Source of the DNA: Sthenelais limicola
Lineage: Eukaryota > Annelida > Polychaeta > Phyllodocida > Sigalionidae
DNA length: 64,000 nt
Assembly (NCBI GenBank): GCA_942159475.1
Contig: OW804097.1
Location: 118,294,013-118,358,012, forward strand
Reading direction: 5' to 3'
The notes under the pieces are model-generated. The model was not told where the DNA came from and did not search any database. It saw only the letters and a list, made by a program, of their open reading frames with translations. Positions 11,502-25,618 of the stretch are shown here, one piece after another (position 1 is the stretch's first letter; the number at the start of each line of letters is the position of its first letter). A program made the translations under genes and the position numbers.

Positions 11502-12102
11502 ACCAACTATAACTATACATTCAATCTATGCAAAATTAACCATGAATTTTATATCAAAATATGTACATGACATTCTGGCAATATGTTATGGAGTACTACA
11601 TTTTTGCGTGGTTTCATTTTTGATTTACATAAAGGGAAACCGAGTTTTGAATCAAATACATGAGTCTTTGTTTTCAAGGACCTTGCATCTATGTTTACTC
11701 ACATGTAATATTATGATATGGCTCCTATTTATCAAGGACATTGCATCTATATAATATATAATGTTTATAGTGTAAGATAATATGATATCCATGTAGCTTC
11801 TCAATTGATAAAGATCGTGCATGTACATTCTATTGAATTATTTAGTATTCAAGCTTTAAAATCAAATCGCTCTGCTTATCGAGATCCATGTAAAAGAAAT
11901 TACCTTTCTTTACTTTACTTTTAAAATTATTACTTTAAAAATATAGAATCAATTAAAAGGAAACCAGTGTGAACATTTCCTGCGTTTTCTCCCCTATTTA
12001 TTACTGTCAGATATCTTGATATTCTCATAGTTGTCTAACAAATACGGATATAATTATGCTATTTGTCACATCTGCTGTTCTACACCTGGAAAGTGTATAT
12101 GT
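11502..12102. other. Intergenic DNA, nothing recognised
   Basis: Very AT-rich. Short open frames without motifs. Confidence 0.4.
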
Positions 12103-12337
12103 GGATCAGATTTTCAGAAAGTGTACAATTAGCAGCTCTACACATTTAGGAAATTCTCCTAAATTAGGCTGAGAAATGAAGAATACCGGGTATATCTGAG
12201 CATATTTGGGATAGCATTGATTCTAAGTATCAGCTCTGTTATGTTAAACGGCATTTTAATGCTCATTTTTGTCTTAAATGTGGGTTATTTGAAAGGATTG
12301 GCGAAGGCGAATTGTACATTTTCTGAAAATCTGACCC
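12103..12337 (+). mobile_element. GGGTCAG MITE, subfamily A
   Basis: The left end is mutated to GGATCAG. ATGT flanks both sides, a perfect non-palindromic 4-bp duplication. Confidence 0.92.
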
Positions 12338-13115
12338 ATGTTATCATTATGTGTTCAAACTAAAATGGCTATAATTAGGTCGGAATTCAGAAAGATACAC
12401 ATGTGTTGAAGGAAAAGTCTGCCCAGTCTACTATATAGTAAAAGAAGCATATGGTTTACAAAGCCTTTATATCGGAGATAAATGTCTTTCTTCTGGCCGT
12501 GTGTATGTATAGAGACCTCTAGATTTCCAGTGCTACCAATATTTATACTTGCGCAACAACTTCCCCTGAAAACATCCTCTCGGTTTGCGTTGATATGCCA
12601 AGGGGCGTATCGAGTACTAGCCCTCGTATTTTCAAAGTCAAATCTGTGCAAATAAGGAAGCGTCAGCCTTTTTTCTTACAGTTTCAGTTTTCATCATAGC
12701 TATTGTCTATACATCATCATGTTTTATACTGCATTGTGAAGGGCATGCAGCCCACGTCCGTGTTTTCCCCATCATAAACTATACATATATATATGGTTTG
12801 ATCATTATTGTATTATCCGCTGTAGTAATTGCGCTTAATTATAAATGAATATCAAGATTGCTTTCTATCAGTTTCAATCTCCTCCAGATTGAACGCAATT
12901 GCAAAAGCAAATACCTTCTTTTCCCATTCTATTCAGCTGCGTTGATACAATTAAGAAATACATATAGAACCTGAATTTTGATACATTCTGCGAACGTTTT
13001 CTTCTTCTATCATAACTTAAATTGCAGGCACCGGGAAGTGTAATAAAATACCGGCCAGGATGTTCATACGCTAACAATGGGTTTCTGCGCATGTATTTAG
13101 CTTCTTGACGCTTGT

Positions 13116-13351
13116 GGGTCAGATTTTCAGAAAATGAACAATTGGCAGCTCTATACATTTAGTAAATTGTGTTAAATTTGGCTGAAAAAATTATGAATAT
13201 CGGGTATATCTGAGTATATTTGGCATCGCATTGATTTAAAGTATCAGTTCTGTTATGTTAAACTGCATTTTAAAGCTCATTTCTGTCTTAAATGTGGGTT
13301 ATTGGAGAGGATTGGTGAAGGAGAATTGTACATTTTCTGAAACCCTGACGC
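13116..13351 (+). mobile_element. GGGTCAG MITE, subfamily A
   Basis: The right end is mutated to CCCTGACGC. Flanks TTGT and TTAT agree at three of four bases. The right border overlaps a 21-bp palindrome at 13347-13367 (GACGCTTATA, G, TATAAGCGTC). Confidence 0.88.
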
Positions 13352-13367
13352 TTATAGTATAAGCGTC

Positions 13368-15130
13368 GGTTTATACATGCTCGCCTCCTGCCGACGCTAT
13401 TAGGGCTTCCCCGCCCAGCGTCTCTGCCGCGTTCACATCTGCAACCCATATCGCTAGGGACTGATCCACATGCCAGCAAATGCAATAAAATAGAAAAGTG
13501 TGACAATTTATGATATTCTGAAAAGGGAGTACTCAGAAATTAATAATAGGAAGGAATAGGAAGGGCAACTTCTAATTAAGGGTGCTAAGCCACGGACAAG
13601 ATAATTAAGGCAGTAGGCGCGTATTCTGCACACGAGCGGGGTCCCCCTGTCAGGGGTGTTTTTTATCAACTTTAAGTAAGAACCCAAAAGAGAATTGGAA
13701 AAGCGCTCCTCCTCAGAATTACATTCAATAGGAAAAGCATAAATAATCATGTATTCCGGATGTCCTGTTTTTTTTTCTCATTGTAAATTTAATATGCCGC
13801 GCTCGCTTAATTAAGGTTTTGCTCGCACATATATGTGTTAAATTACAAGCGATTCTATGGGAACACCGTAGTGTATCGTGTCTGTATGTATATAGAACCA
13901 TGCAGCATTAAGAGACGAAATAATGCTCCATTTCGGTACTATTTGTAATATTTCAAGTTCTTTCATAATTCTCTTCTTGTTTCCTCCATAACACCGGCCA
14001 TAAATAAAGAATTCATTGTTGAACAGCGCATGATATGCGTCTATAAACGCTGTCCTGCTTCACATCACTGAAATACTTATTATACGGAAGTATGGGAATT
14101 AAAAAAATGTTATGTTCAATTGAAAAGGATGAAGACTTAACGCTTCAGTATGTCGCTCCATGGTAACCATATCTCAATTTGAGTGGAGAGAAGGAAGGAG
14201 GTGCAGTTTAGGGGTTGCAGTTTGGGAGGGAGCTAAGGTGAGGCGGAGGAGGAGGAGGAGGAGGACAGGGAGTAGGGGATGACAAGGGGGTGCAAGGAGG
14301 AGGTGGGAGATTCAATATTAACTGTCTAAACCGTCGTTGTCTAGTCATTGTAATCCTATCTTAATCCAAGCTTCCAGTTTCGAAATAATCCCTTCTGCGT
14401 GACTTAGAAAAGAAATCCTAAACAAAAATGATAGATTCCTAAGCATCTGTTTTACTTGGGAAAAAATAACCAACTCACTGAGTTTTTCCTTCGCTAGACA
14501 TGCATGTTCTGATCAGTATTGCCGACTGAAATAAATTTGGTAAAAGCTTGCATCACACAAGATTTAGATTTGTTCAGTGAGTCCAGCTTTACTTCAGTTT
14601 ACATTAGTCATCTAAATCCTGAAGTGAGAGAATTGTTTTGAAAGCGGCCGCAGAAAGAGTGTAAATTGTCAGAATACACCCCCTTTCTTTAATAATTCCT
14701 TATCTTCAAAGTAAAATGACGAAAGTGGGGCAATCAAAATAATATATGAATTTCGATTTTGACTCCAAATTTGAACGCTGAAATGACAGCTTTAATACTG
14801 ACTCGGGGAAGGTATTGTTAATTGTTTCCCATGTTGTATTATTGCATGAATTTTTAATTAATTCCAAATGGGAAAAGATTGCGGAGGAACACCTCTGCCT
14901 GCCTAGGTTTGCACGGACCCCGAAGGTGACAATGGCCAGTTGTACTAATTTCCCCCATCTAAGACCCATCGGGGGCGGCAAACAATAGACTTGACATGTT
15001 CTTTCATTGTGACTCATAGTAACTCATTACAATCCTCCGTACTACTCATGTGTAGAAGACAGCTCCCCCCCCCCCCCGTCACCGTCACCGCCAACTAGGG
15101 GCACCCTCCCCCATCCCCATTCACTTATAT
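13368..15130. other. Intergenic DNA with GGAGGA-rich and poly-C tracts
   Basis: A GGAGGA-rich purine tract lies near 14180-14310 and a C-run near 15065-15078. No coding exon, RNA gene or transposon was recognised. Confidence 0.4.
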
Positions 15131-15365
15131 GGGTCAGATTTTCAGAAAATGTACAATTGGCAGCTGTATACATTTAGTAAATTCTGCTAAATTAGGCCGC
15201 AATTTGGTCAATACTAGGTAAATTCGAGTATATTCGGCATTGCATTGATTCTAGCAATCTGTTTGGTTAGGTTGAACTGTATTCTGAACTTTATTTTCGT
15301 CTGAAATTTGGGTTATTTGAGAGGATTGGTGAAGGCGAATTGTACATTTTCTGAAAATCTGACCC
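15131..15365 (+). mobile_element. GGGTCAG MITE, subfamily B
   Basis: Full-length copy with well-preserved ends. Flanks ATAT and ATTA agree only in part. The open frame at 15308-15523 starts inside it and is not a gene. Confidence 0.9.
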
Positions 15366-15915
15366 ATTATATCCGATCTATTCCTCCTCCTAAGCCGTCG
15401 AGCGTTTCACATTTTAAACACCCTCCCTTACCAACACCCTCCTCCTCCTCCTCCTCCTCCTTTGCCTCCAATCCCAATCTAAGCACACGGAACAGGGGTA
15501 AAAAAACATGCTTTCCATGCTAGTCCTATTTGCATGTAGATGATACATGCTTGTATAGGAGTTGGCGGAAAGGGGGTAGGGTGGATTGGGGTGGTAGCGG
15601 TGGGGGTGGTGGGGGGTGGCTAGGAGCATACGAGATTGAGATGGGCGTGGAAGTTTTAAATCAATCAAAGCCATTTGAGAGACTAGTACAATTACAGTAA
15701 AGCATATAACTTATGTAGTTTAAAGTGCCGCCGCGACCATTCCCTGCATGCATGCTTCTGACATTCTATATAATATGAACGGACAAAATACATTTTGCAA
15801 AATTCTTTTATCATTTAAGTGATTGCTTTTTTTGTGTTGCATTGGGAAAGCATGAGAACGCATAGAACACAGTCCATTAGGTCTTTTGCCTGATTTCCTG
15901 TTTTTCTCCACCCAC

Positions 15916-16121
15916 TCTAGGTCCAAACCCTCAGATCAGATAAGAATGGTATGTCAGCCTACTTCGCTATAAATCGGTTTCCTGGCCTATGACTCGGCGT
16001 TCTAATGGGAATATAATGACATTTTGCGGTCTAAATGGAATTATAATGGCAGTTTGGAGTTTGAGGCGAGAGAGTAGGCTTTCCCTTCGTTTGAAGGGAC
16101 TCCCTCAACTTTGGGCCTAGA
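15916..16121 (-). mobile_element. TCTAGGCCCA-ended MITE, copy 3 (inverted)
   Basis: Reverse-complement copy: starts TCTAGGTCCA, ends TTGGGCCTAGA, and holds the TTCGTTTGAAGGGAC block. Confidence 0.85.
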
Positions 16122-17381
16122 ATGCACCGAGGAATATATCACGGTGTAGAAGTGCCCTTGGGCTTAAAACTCGCTCAATATCAACTGTTTTGACATTTCT
16201 TGCAATTTCCATGCAGCTTCGGCGACAAAACACCGCAGGGGGAAGTTTATGACAATATGTGTCTAATTAGCCGTTAATATTTACCAAAGTTTATTTTTGA
16301 TATCGTCACCGAAAGTCCCGCACGTACCTCACGTCATAAGAAATCCGCGAAACCTAATTCTCTAAATGTCATATTATTATTCGTGGTCATAACAATGAAA
16401 TAATTGACAATTAGTTCGTTAAAACAAGATCACATTTTATTCTCCTCTCAAATCGGGATTCATGAACGTGACATGTTTGGATTTTGTTTTAAACTTTTAT
16501 GTTGTCCCCTCGCACGGTGTGAGGAAATGTTCCCTCCCCTCCCGTCCCCTTTGCCCACCCCCTCCATAATTTCCCATAATTGGGAAGGTTTTATTTTTGA
16601 CAATTGTGCCCGTTCGCATTCTTCTGAGGAGGACACATTGATGGGCCGGTCTCCCTTTTTCACAAGAAGTAGTTTGAACTCAAGAGGTGTTTTGATTGAA
16701 GATTTCTAAGTGGCCCGCTTTTATGCGAAATGTCAAAGAGATATTCTCCCCGTCTCTTCCAATTTTCTCCCAGCGACTCCCCACATGAAGCGATGGACTA
16801 TGGAGCTATTTCTAAATTTCCGTCCACTCCCCAATTTTATAAATAGTCCCTGCTTTTCTATACTTTATATATAGATTTCCTAAATCAGGGGTCACGGTGC
16901 AGAATCTGACATTATGGGTTGGCGAAACCCAGGGGCGACGAGACCTTTTTTTTTATCCGGACGATTTTTAAAAAAAGACATATCTCAGGTCTCCTAGATC
17001 TATATCCGCCGCATGCAGATCTCGTCGTCTACGAGATGCCGAACGCGAACCTCTCTTTGTTGTTGAAAAGTTAAAGATGAAGACGGGAGGGGAGAAGATT
17101 TCAGGTTTTGGGTAGTGATTATCCTTGGAGTTAAATCGGTTAAATGTCACCAATCTGAAAATATCCTTGATGATGACGGACATTGGCATTTAAAATGAGA
17201 CATCCCTGAGAGATGCCTGGGTCTCGAAAGGCGCACTGAATAGGCGCATGTAATGGCCCTATACTGTGGCATAATTGTATGTAGGGGCTATTGATAGGCA
17301 CCTTAAAACCACATGTAAGGCTGGTCACATCGCCCTCGCAGTCCTTATATCCGTCCCTCGTCCCTAGGAATCCTGTTATAT
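16122..17381. other. Intergenic DNA, nothing recognised
   Basis: Open frames of about 100 codons exist here (for example 16404-16709) but show no domain, signal peptide or splice support. Confidence 0.4.
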
Positions 17382-17616
17382 GGGTCAGATTTTCAGAAAA
17401 TGTACAATTCAACTTCAACAAACCTCTCAAATAACCCAAATTTCAGACGAAAATAAAGTTCAAAATACAGTTCAACCTAGTCAAAAAGATAGCTAGAATC
17501 ACTGCAATGCCGAATATACTCGAATTTACCTTGTATTGACCACACTGCAGCCTGATTTAGCAGAATTTCCTAAATGTGTAGAGCTGCCAATTGTACATTT
17601 CCTGAAAATCTGACCC
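17382..17616 (-). mobile_element. GGGTCAG MITE, subfamily B
   Basis: Full-length copy flanked by ATAT on both sides. Confidence 0.9.
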
Positions 17617-18055
17617 ATATGATGATGATGGCGATGAAGATGTGGGCCCACACACGTTGGTCACATATGTACAGAAGGATTGTTAAGCTTATGCCCATAT
17701 TTTCATATTATTTCAATTGCGTTTTCTAATTCTATTTACCACCATTGCCCGGACTTATTGTAGGTTATGAATCGGCTTAATCCCATGTATGTATGTAGGT
17801 GTATAGATATTACATGTATAAGTAACATTATATTATATAATGATGTATACATACACATGACATATGTACGTAAGATAACATGATATCACTGGGTACGTGT
17901 GTATTTTATCCATGCATAAATGCATGTGTCTGTGTATTATTTGTATACATGCATGCTGGAAGGGAGGATAGAGAGGGAGGGTGCATTTCATTGATTTACA
18001 TCGTTTCGGTGAAAAACAGCTCTTTCGCAATATGCATAATTTGATAGGTATATAT

Positions 18056-18290
18056 GGGTCAGATTTTTAGAAAATGTACAATTGGCAGCTGTACACATTT
18101 AGTAAATTCTGCTAAATTAGGCTGCAATTTGGTCAATACTAGGTAAATTCGCGTATATCTGGCATTGCATTGGTTCTAGCAATCTGTTTGGTTAGGTTGA
18201 ACTGTATTTTGAACTTTATTTTCGTCTGAAATTAGGGTTATTTGAGAGGATCGGTGAAGGTGAATTGTACATTTTCTGAAAATCTGATCC
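18056..18290 (+). mobile_element. GGGTCAG MITE, subfamily B
   Basis: Full-length copy with a right end GATCC. ATAT on both sides. Confidence 0.9.
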
Positions 18291-19129
18291 ATATCCTAGA
18301 ATATCGATGCATAATTGCGTTATTCCACATGTATTCGAACCTTTGCCAAACATCTAAGAGTTTGGATATAAGGACAAATCGTACACCTTACCTACACATA
18401 CTTTGAACTATGGTTACTATCAGAAGAATCAATCACACACGGACAAATATATAATAAAGGAGGAGAAAAATCAATACATCATGTTTTATCCCACTTTAAA
18501 TAAATGGAAGCTATGCATGTATGTAATGCCTAGCTGCAGAGAATAGAATGAACCCCGCTAGAAATTGTATTATATAACGGATTTGCGATGTTAAGAAAAT
18601 GAATTTAGATTCGATGGATTAAATCTTACCCCTTCACTAGTGATACTATCGACTGGAAACCATTAATGGGCGGAATGTAAGTTGAACAATGATATATGTT
18701 CTAAATGAGCATCTAAATGAAAACAATATTTAAGGGACATATCCTCAAATACGGGAGCACAATAAAAGCGTAAATGGAGGTGCATTGTACTATGACTACC
18801 TAATGCGCTCAGGACGAAGGGAATTAATGATATATGTGCGAGACTTCACTCCCCTCCTATATATTTTAATTCACGTATTTTGTAGCAAAACAATCGATTG
18901 CGTATATGTCATATGAAAGCAGGGAATTCTGATCCTTTGTTCGCTTCGCTTTGAAAATGAAAAACACCAATCTGGGATGATCTAGTGATAATCTACATAT
19001 TATATATTGACGTGAACTAATGGTAATTGCTATCACGTCATTAGATACAGTGCATCCCACCCCATGTATGTATGTTTGAGGGGAGGAGTCAAAACACACA
19101 ATGACTGCAGGGCATGGCATGCCACTTAT

Positions 19130-19364
19130 GGGTCAGGTTTTCAGACAATGTACAATTCGCCTTCACCAATCCTCTCAAATAACCCATATTTCAGACAGAA
19201 ATGAGCTTCAAAATGCAGTTTAACATAACAGAACTGATACGTTAAATCAATGCAATACCTAATATACTCAGATATACCCGGTATTCTTCATTTTACAGCC
19301 AAATTTAGCAGAATTTCCTAAACCTGTAGAGCCGCCAATTGTACATTTTCTGAAAATCTGACCC
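19130..19364 (-). mobile_element. GGGTCAG MITE, subfamily A
   Basis: Full-length copy with TTAT on both sides, a perfect non-palindromic 4-bp duplication. Confidence 0.92.
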
Positions 19365-19784
19365 TTATACGTCTATCTATCCACTCTCTATTATGAGTGT
19401 CGATACATCAATTATAATCGATCTTTTCTTTGGATATGAAAATATTGTTTACTTTTATGTTCAACTGTTACTTCTTTCTTGGTGATCTCCCTGCATGTGC
19501 CCTCCATACATTTTTTTCAATGGTTATTTTTATGTCTATGTACATATGTATTCACCATTTTAGGCGTTGTTTATCTCCGTATTATATAGATTCAATCCCA
19601 GTTTAGGCAATAATCTATGCCCTTACCATGCCATGCCCTACCAACCTATGCCTATATATACCACTATGATGGAGATGCTTTCTATTTATGGTTCTCAAAA
19701 GCCCCTAACTCTAATACTATATACTCCAAGATAAGATATCCCCTTGTGTTTCGTAAAATGGTATGATAATGTGGGATAATAAAT

Positions 19785-20019
19785 GGGTCCGATTTTCAGA
19801 AAATGCACAATTGGCAGCAGTACACATTTAGTAAATTCTGCTAAATTAGGCTGCAATTTGGTCAATACTAGGTAAATTCGAGTATATTCGGCATTGCATT
19901 GATTCTAGCAATCTGTTTGGTTAGGTTGAACTGTATTCTGAACTTTATTTTCGTCTGAAATTTGGGTTATTTGAGAGGATTGGTGAAGGTGAATTGTACA
20001 TTTTCTGAAAAACTGACAC
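19785..20019 (+). mobile_element. GGGTCAG MITE, subfamily B
   Basis: Full-length copy with mutated ends (GGGTCCG on the left, GACAC on the right). Flanks AAAT and ATGT do not match. Confidence 0.88.
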
Positions 20020-20470
20020 ATGTATTGAATTCATAAACTGTTATACAAGTGTGCAACATCTCTATTGCATGAATATATTTGATGACTTCCCTCAGAGACA
20101 TATGAAATTCTCGCCCAAGGCAAACAACACAGAAATTTTACATAGTCTGTGAAATGATTTCACATTGTTTTTTCATCCCATTTCTCTTAATGAAGGGTAC
20201 TCTGGTGTAATTTACTCTTAATTTCTATCGACCCGTGATGGCCTGTCATCGTAGTGTCTGCCTAATTACCCATTGTTTCACCTTAGTAATGAAGGGGGAA
20301 TTTAGAAGCGGGTGGCGCTCTCAGCATTGTCAAGTAACAATAGAGCTTTGGGAAAGTTCATATACTTAATTGTGACATCCTAAGTCAATGCATGTCTAAT
20401 AAAAAATACGCTGCGAATGAGTCTTATAAGCGAATCGCTAGTATTCGCGGTCGGTTTTCTCCTCCTATTT

Positions 20471-20707
20471 GGGTCAGATTTTCAGAAAATGTACAATTCA
20501 CTTTCACCAATCCTCTCAAATAACCCACATTTAAGACAAAAATGAGCTTCAAAATGTTGTTTAACATAACAGAACTGATACTTTAAATCAATGTGATACC
20601 AAATGTACTCAGATATACCCGGTATTCTTCATTTTTCAGCCTAATTTAGGAGAATTTCCTAAATGTGTAGAGCTGCCAATTGTATACATTTTCTGAAAAT
20701 CTGATCC
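20471..20707 (-). mobile_element. GGGTCAG MITE, subfamily A
   Basis: Full-length copy flanked by ATTT on both sides. The right terminal repeat carries a 2-bp insertion (TTGTATACATT). Confidence 0.92.
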
Positions 20708-21148
20708 ATTTCGTCTTCTCGTAAGGGCTGTATCTTTCTCAGAAACCATCAAACCTTTTAAAAGTATCATATGATTCTTGAATACACACGGTAGAGTTTT
20801 GATATTGTCGCAGGCAAATTACTAAGGGTTAGTATCATATAAATAGCCGTTTCAATGGTTGGGAATGTGTTTTGTGGATTTTGTTTATGATTTGTACTAT
20901 AGGACTGAAACTTAGTTTAATCCTACATCTTATAACAGATTATTCTGAAATTATTTTAAATCACTTCAATATGAATTGTGTTAGTTATTCTTAAACCTCG
21001 ATATTAAATTCGCTCGGTGATATAATTTGTTAAAAGTCTGCAATGTACCTATAGCAGTTCCAAATATTTATTTAGAGACTACGCTTTCAGCTATCACTGA
21101 TGAAAGGTAAAAAAAGATTCCACTTCCAATGTGATGGTACCATGTTAT

Positions 21149-21383
21149 GGGTCAGATTTCCAGAAAATGTACAATTGGCCTTCACCAATCCTCTCAAATA
21201 ACCAATATCTGAGACAAAAATGAGCTTCAAAATGTAGTTTGACATAACAGAACTGATACTTTAAATCAATGTGATACCAAATATACTCAGATATACCCGG
21301 TATTCTTCATTTTTCAGCCTAATTTAGGAAAATTTCCTAAATGTGTAGATCTGCCAATTGTACATTTTCTGAAAATCTGACCC
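21149..21383 (-). mobile_element. GGGTCAG MITE, subfamily A
   Basis: Full-length copy with TTAT on both sides. Confidence 0.92.
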
Positions 21384-24300
21384 TTATATCAAAGGAAGAG
21401 GATTGGGTCAAGTCGAATATCAATTCCATAGCTATGAGAAATACACATTAATAGAGACTGCGCGCAAGACTAAAGTAACAAGGAACCACAATAATTATTA
21501 TACTTTACCAGGGATTGCCGGGGTTGATTCACATGAATATGGTGGCCACACCTCTCGTGTTGTATATGAAAGCAATTAGAAAACTAGGTATAATCATCCC
21601 TTGATTACATGGCTAATATTGACAGTTTGGATCAAGGCTTGATGAAGTTCGGTTGTCACTAAATTTTTATTGCCTTCCGATGCGGTGGGAACTCATATAC
21701 GGTGGGAATTTGAATGAGCGATGTACTACTTTGGTACGAATTGTTTGCAATTTACCAACCTTTGCCCTTCGGCAATTATGCTAAAAAATACGGGCGGACA
21801 AAAACGCCACAAAAAGATACTTTATGAAATATGAACGATACAAAACAGGGGCAGATTATAATGGTGCTGTTATTGAGTATGCACCACAATTCACAGACGC
21901 AATATTTCACAGATTTTAATGGCGTTTATTGTCTGTGATAGTGCATTGAAACATTTTATGAATATGTTTTCGTGCTTAAAATCAGACATATCTCTATACA
22001 TGTACATCACGTGAATGAAACAATATTCGGAGTTATTCAGACCGCTGCTTTCTTTTTTTTATCAAGATACGGCAATAATAATTTTGAAAGCGTGGGAATT
22101 CTGCCATCCTATAGCTATACACATGTAAATAGACTATATCAATGCTATATCAATGCGCCAATCTCATATTTCCATGGAAAATGTAAAACAATAACCAATG
22201 TACTTTGGCATGCGACACATACTCTAATACATGGTCCTACATGTGTATTTTTTATAGCCACCGATATGGCCATTGTGAATCGATGCACATAAATATGCTA
22301 TCCCTCACACGTATACTACCATTTTCTTATAATGGTCTCTCGATTTTTTTTCTTTCTCTCCTCCCAAAGCTCCCAAAGCAAACATGGCATCTTTATAAGA
22401 AGGTATTAAAGAACTTAGGGAATCTATTCTCGAAGTATTTTGCCAGCTGTTTTCTATATCATCTCTCTTGAGAAATGACACCGATTTCTTTTTGGAGAGC
22501 TACTTCACTTATCAGGGGCCTGGATCTAGAAACTTTGGGACTGCATGATATTAGATACATTCCTCAGAATAGAAATCATATTACATTGACCCAGCATAAT
22601 TCATAGAGTTTTTCTGCATGTTAAAACACGTTTTATGAATCTCGGCGTCTCCCTTTTCGCATTCCTGAAATTCCTTTGGCCTCAGACCATAACTTAGGCC
22701 ATAAAAATTACACCGGGTTCCCTCGGTCACGTAGTTATTTTAACCAGCCTTTATGTTTTATCGAGCAGGCAAAATATTCAGCGGTTTTGCCCCGCTAAAC
22801 TCAATGTTAGTTTTACGTTAGATTTGGATACATTCTGTGGTAATCTATCTCATTTGAAGGTTAGCATTTCGGGTGTGTATATGTTTTTTGGGTAAAAACC
22901 TTCTGCCTATTGATAATGCACATCGTTTCACTATTTACGCACTATTTAATCTATTTCCGTGGACAATTGACAATTACTCTATACATATGTTCCGATATAT
23001 TTGAAAGAACCAAACTATTTATTTTGGCCTTTCTTTGTAATGTTTGAGATAGATTGGCCGGAGGTCAAGTGCTGAAAGAAACGACGGAAACTATAAATAA
23101 TACAAAACATTGAAAGAGAAGAAAAAATACAATTTGGTTCAAGGGTATCAAAGACATTTGATGTGTACATTCGGTGCAAAATTGGCCCGCGGAAATAATA
23201 TCTCAACATACTTTTGTTCCGAACATACAATGGAAACGTTTAGTCTCGAGTACGCGGACGGGTGGTTTAATATTATTGAAAATGGATGTTCTATGACAGA
23301 TACTCTATGGTCCAATATAAAGTGGTAATATCCAACCTAGCTAGGTATTTTACCATCCGCTAGATACTATGCTACTACTGAAGGTTGCAGATTGAGATGA
23401 GCGATTTTAATGGAATCAATATTCCATGAAAAGAACATGATTCTGGAATGTTTATGAAGGAACTAAGATAACATGAGCTACATTAATATAAGTATGGGGG
23501 GATGCCATGAAAATGAAATATCATACAAACCGAAGAGTGGGTCCGTTAGCCTATAAAAAGAACCTATATACGAGTGGAAATATAATGTGTTCGAGGGAAC
23601 AACCTTACCTCCTCCTCTAATGGCTTTCTGTAATTGCCATTAAACATAAAGTATGTTCCTTACCGGAAAATGCTTAAAAATACTCAGTCATCTTGAAGGA
23701 TCAAATCTCTGTTGGAGGAGGAAAAAATTCAATTATTTATTAGTCCATCAACGTAGCCATTTGTCAACGGCGCGAGTTCTAATCCCCGTCGCCCAATGAC
23801 ATATACTGCTCACATATCTTTTTCCGCATCGTACCAAAATAACAAAAACTGTATAGCGTCATTATAAATCAGTGGAGATTATGTCATAAATTGCTTTTCA
23901 AATTACCCCGATCATGTAGCGTAACAAATTGTAAGGATCTTAATGTTTGTTGCCGTCCGCGGCTTTTCCAAAGATGTTTAGTGCGAGGCTGGTTGCTTGC
24001 TCCAAGCCGCTCCCGGTTAGGGTTTTCAGCATGATCGATTATTTCCCCGTTTTAATGACTTTGCCATCTCTGGATATTTCAATTTCTGTAAAGGCGATTA
24101 TTTCAGGAAATTAAACGGCTCCTCAATAACTTCCTTGATCTGAAAATTGCTGGTTCAACACTGGCTTTTTCAGCGACGATGAACTTAAAACGTCCGTATT
24201 GATCAGCAGGTTCGTCTCAGGGCGAAATTAATATTTTTGTCTTAGTGTCAGGAAATATTTAAATAGAAGTCTCCTTGAGTTGCGAATGGTCAAACCTTTA

Positions 24301-25203
24301 TCGGGTGATCAGAAGAATCGACTCTCAATGATCCGTACACTAATAACTGCTTAAGCCTTTCTTTGAGAAGATGGCCTTTTAAAGATTCATTAATCTACGC
24401 AAATATGCATTAGAAGCAATGCTAACTATGCCGCTAAACCTGGAAGGAGACTTAACAAAGTCAATATATCATTGTAGAAATTTGCAATTTATTACGGGGT
24501 ACCTGTCTCACAGTCATTCTCTAAATATCTAATGGGAAAAGACACATTCCATTAAAATGTCAGATTCAGGAATTCAAAGCAATAGTGGACCTATATATGT
24601 TTACAAAATGGCAATCTCATAAAAACGAAATGGTAGGAATTCATCTGATTTAATGTGTATTGTATCCAACATTGTGACGTTTAAAAGAGTAATTGGGACA
24701 GGATTGTGTACATTTCTGGGAAATATCTGAATGTAATATATACCATTCCTGAGATATTTCATATGAATATTTCACATAAAATGACGCGGATAATTAAAAA
24801 AGAAGTGTGCTGGATAGAACATGATGAGCAGGTTTCTATTGTTGTTTTGCTTTACAGGTTCTACAATACTTGGTCGCAATCTCGTGCATAAAATGCTTTG
24901 AAGTCGAATCTGCCAAATATTAAACCTGCCGACCTTGGCCTGTGAGACATCTATAACCTCTGAACACTGAACAACGTGAATCTATCTGGCTTTATTACTT
25001 ATGTGAAGGAAACTTGAATTATATGTTTCCGCTGCCACCACAACAAAGATTTTTCTTTCTTCAATGAGTCATACATTGGTATCCTTGTTTGATCTAGATG
25101 TCATATTCAGTAAAAATGGTTGATTTTGTCCATAGGAATACCAGTCTTGGTTATATCAATAGACTTTCTTAGCCGTCAATTGTATTGGTTAAATCATGTA
25201 TTT
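21384..25203. other. 3.8-kb gap without recognised genes or MITEs
   Basis: AT-rich DNA with no copy of the repeat families so common before and after it. Stretches near 22640-22800 and 23930-24200 have a more mixed composition and could be conserved non-coding DNA, but that needs comparison with relatives. Open frames at 21972-22292, 22205-22471 and 23110-23328 have no recognisable domain. Confidence 0.4.
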
Positions 25204-25555
25204 GGGTCAGATTTTCAGAAAATGTATAATTGGCAGCTCTACACATTTAGGAAATTCTGCTAAATTTAGCTGTAAAATGATGAATACCGAGTATATCTGA
25301 ATATATTTGGTATCCCATTGATTCAAAGTATCAGTTCTGTTATGTTAAACTGCATTTTGAACATTTATCAAATTCTGCTAAATTAGGCTGAAAAATGAAG
25401 AATACCGGCTATATCTGAGTATATTTGGTATCGCATTGATTCAAAGTATCAGTTTTATTATGTTAAACTGCATTTTGAAGCTCATTTTTGTCTTAAATGT
25501 GGGTTATTTGAGAGGATTGGTGAAGACGAATTGTACATTTCTGAAAATCTGACTC
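25204..25555 (+). mobile_element. GGGTCAG MITE, subfamily A, with internal duplication
   Basis: Both terminal repeats and a perfect ATTT duplication are present, but the element is 352 bp, about 117 bp longer than its relatives. The extra length is a second copy of the core: the run from ACATTTA through GTTAAACTGCATTTTGAA occurs twice in tandem. Confidence 0.9.
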
Positions 25556-25618
25556 ATTTCCCTTTTCATAGATTGGTATCGATACTAAAGATAATTAAGA
25601 TACTATTATTATTGATAT

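Noticed and set aside
9721..15523. Open frames with a recurring [23 protein letters not shown] ending (9743-10051, 15308-15523, 17140-17439 and others)
   Set aside because: They lie wholly or partly within the GGGTCAG MITE, and the shared peptide is just its terminal repeat translated. They differ in length and frame and have no conserved start.
16404..16709. 101-codon open frame as a gene
   Set aside because: No domain, signal peptide, splice context or sequence character of a coding region, and an opposite-strand frame overlaps it.
23760..23800. tRNA-like B-box (GAGTTCTAATCCCCG)
   Set aside because: The T-arm stem does not pair and no acceptor stem, anticodon arm or A-box could be drawn around it.
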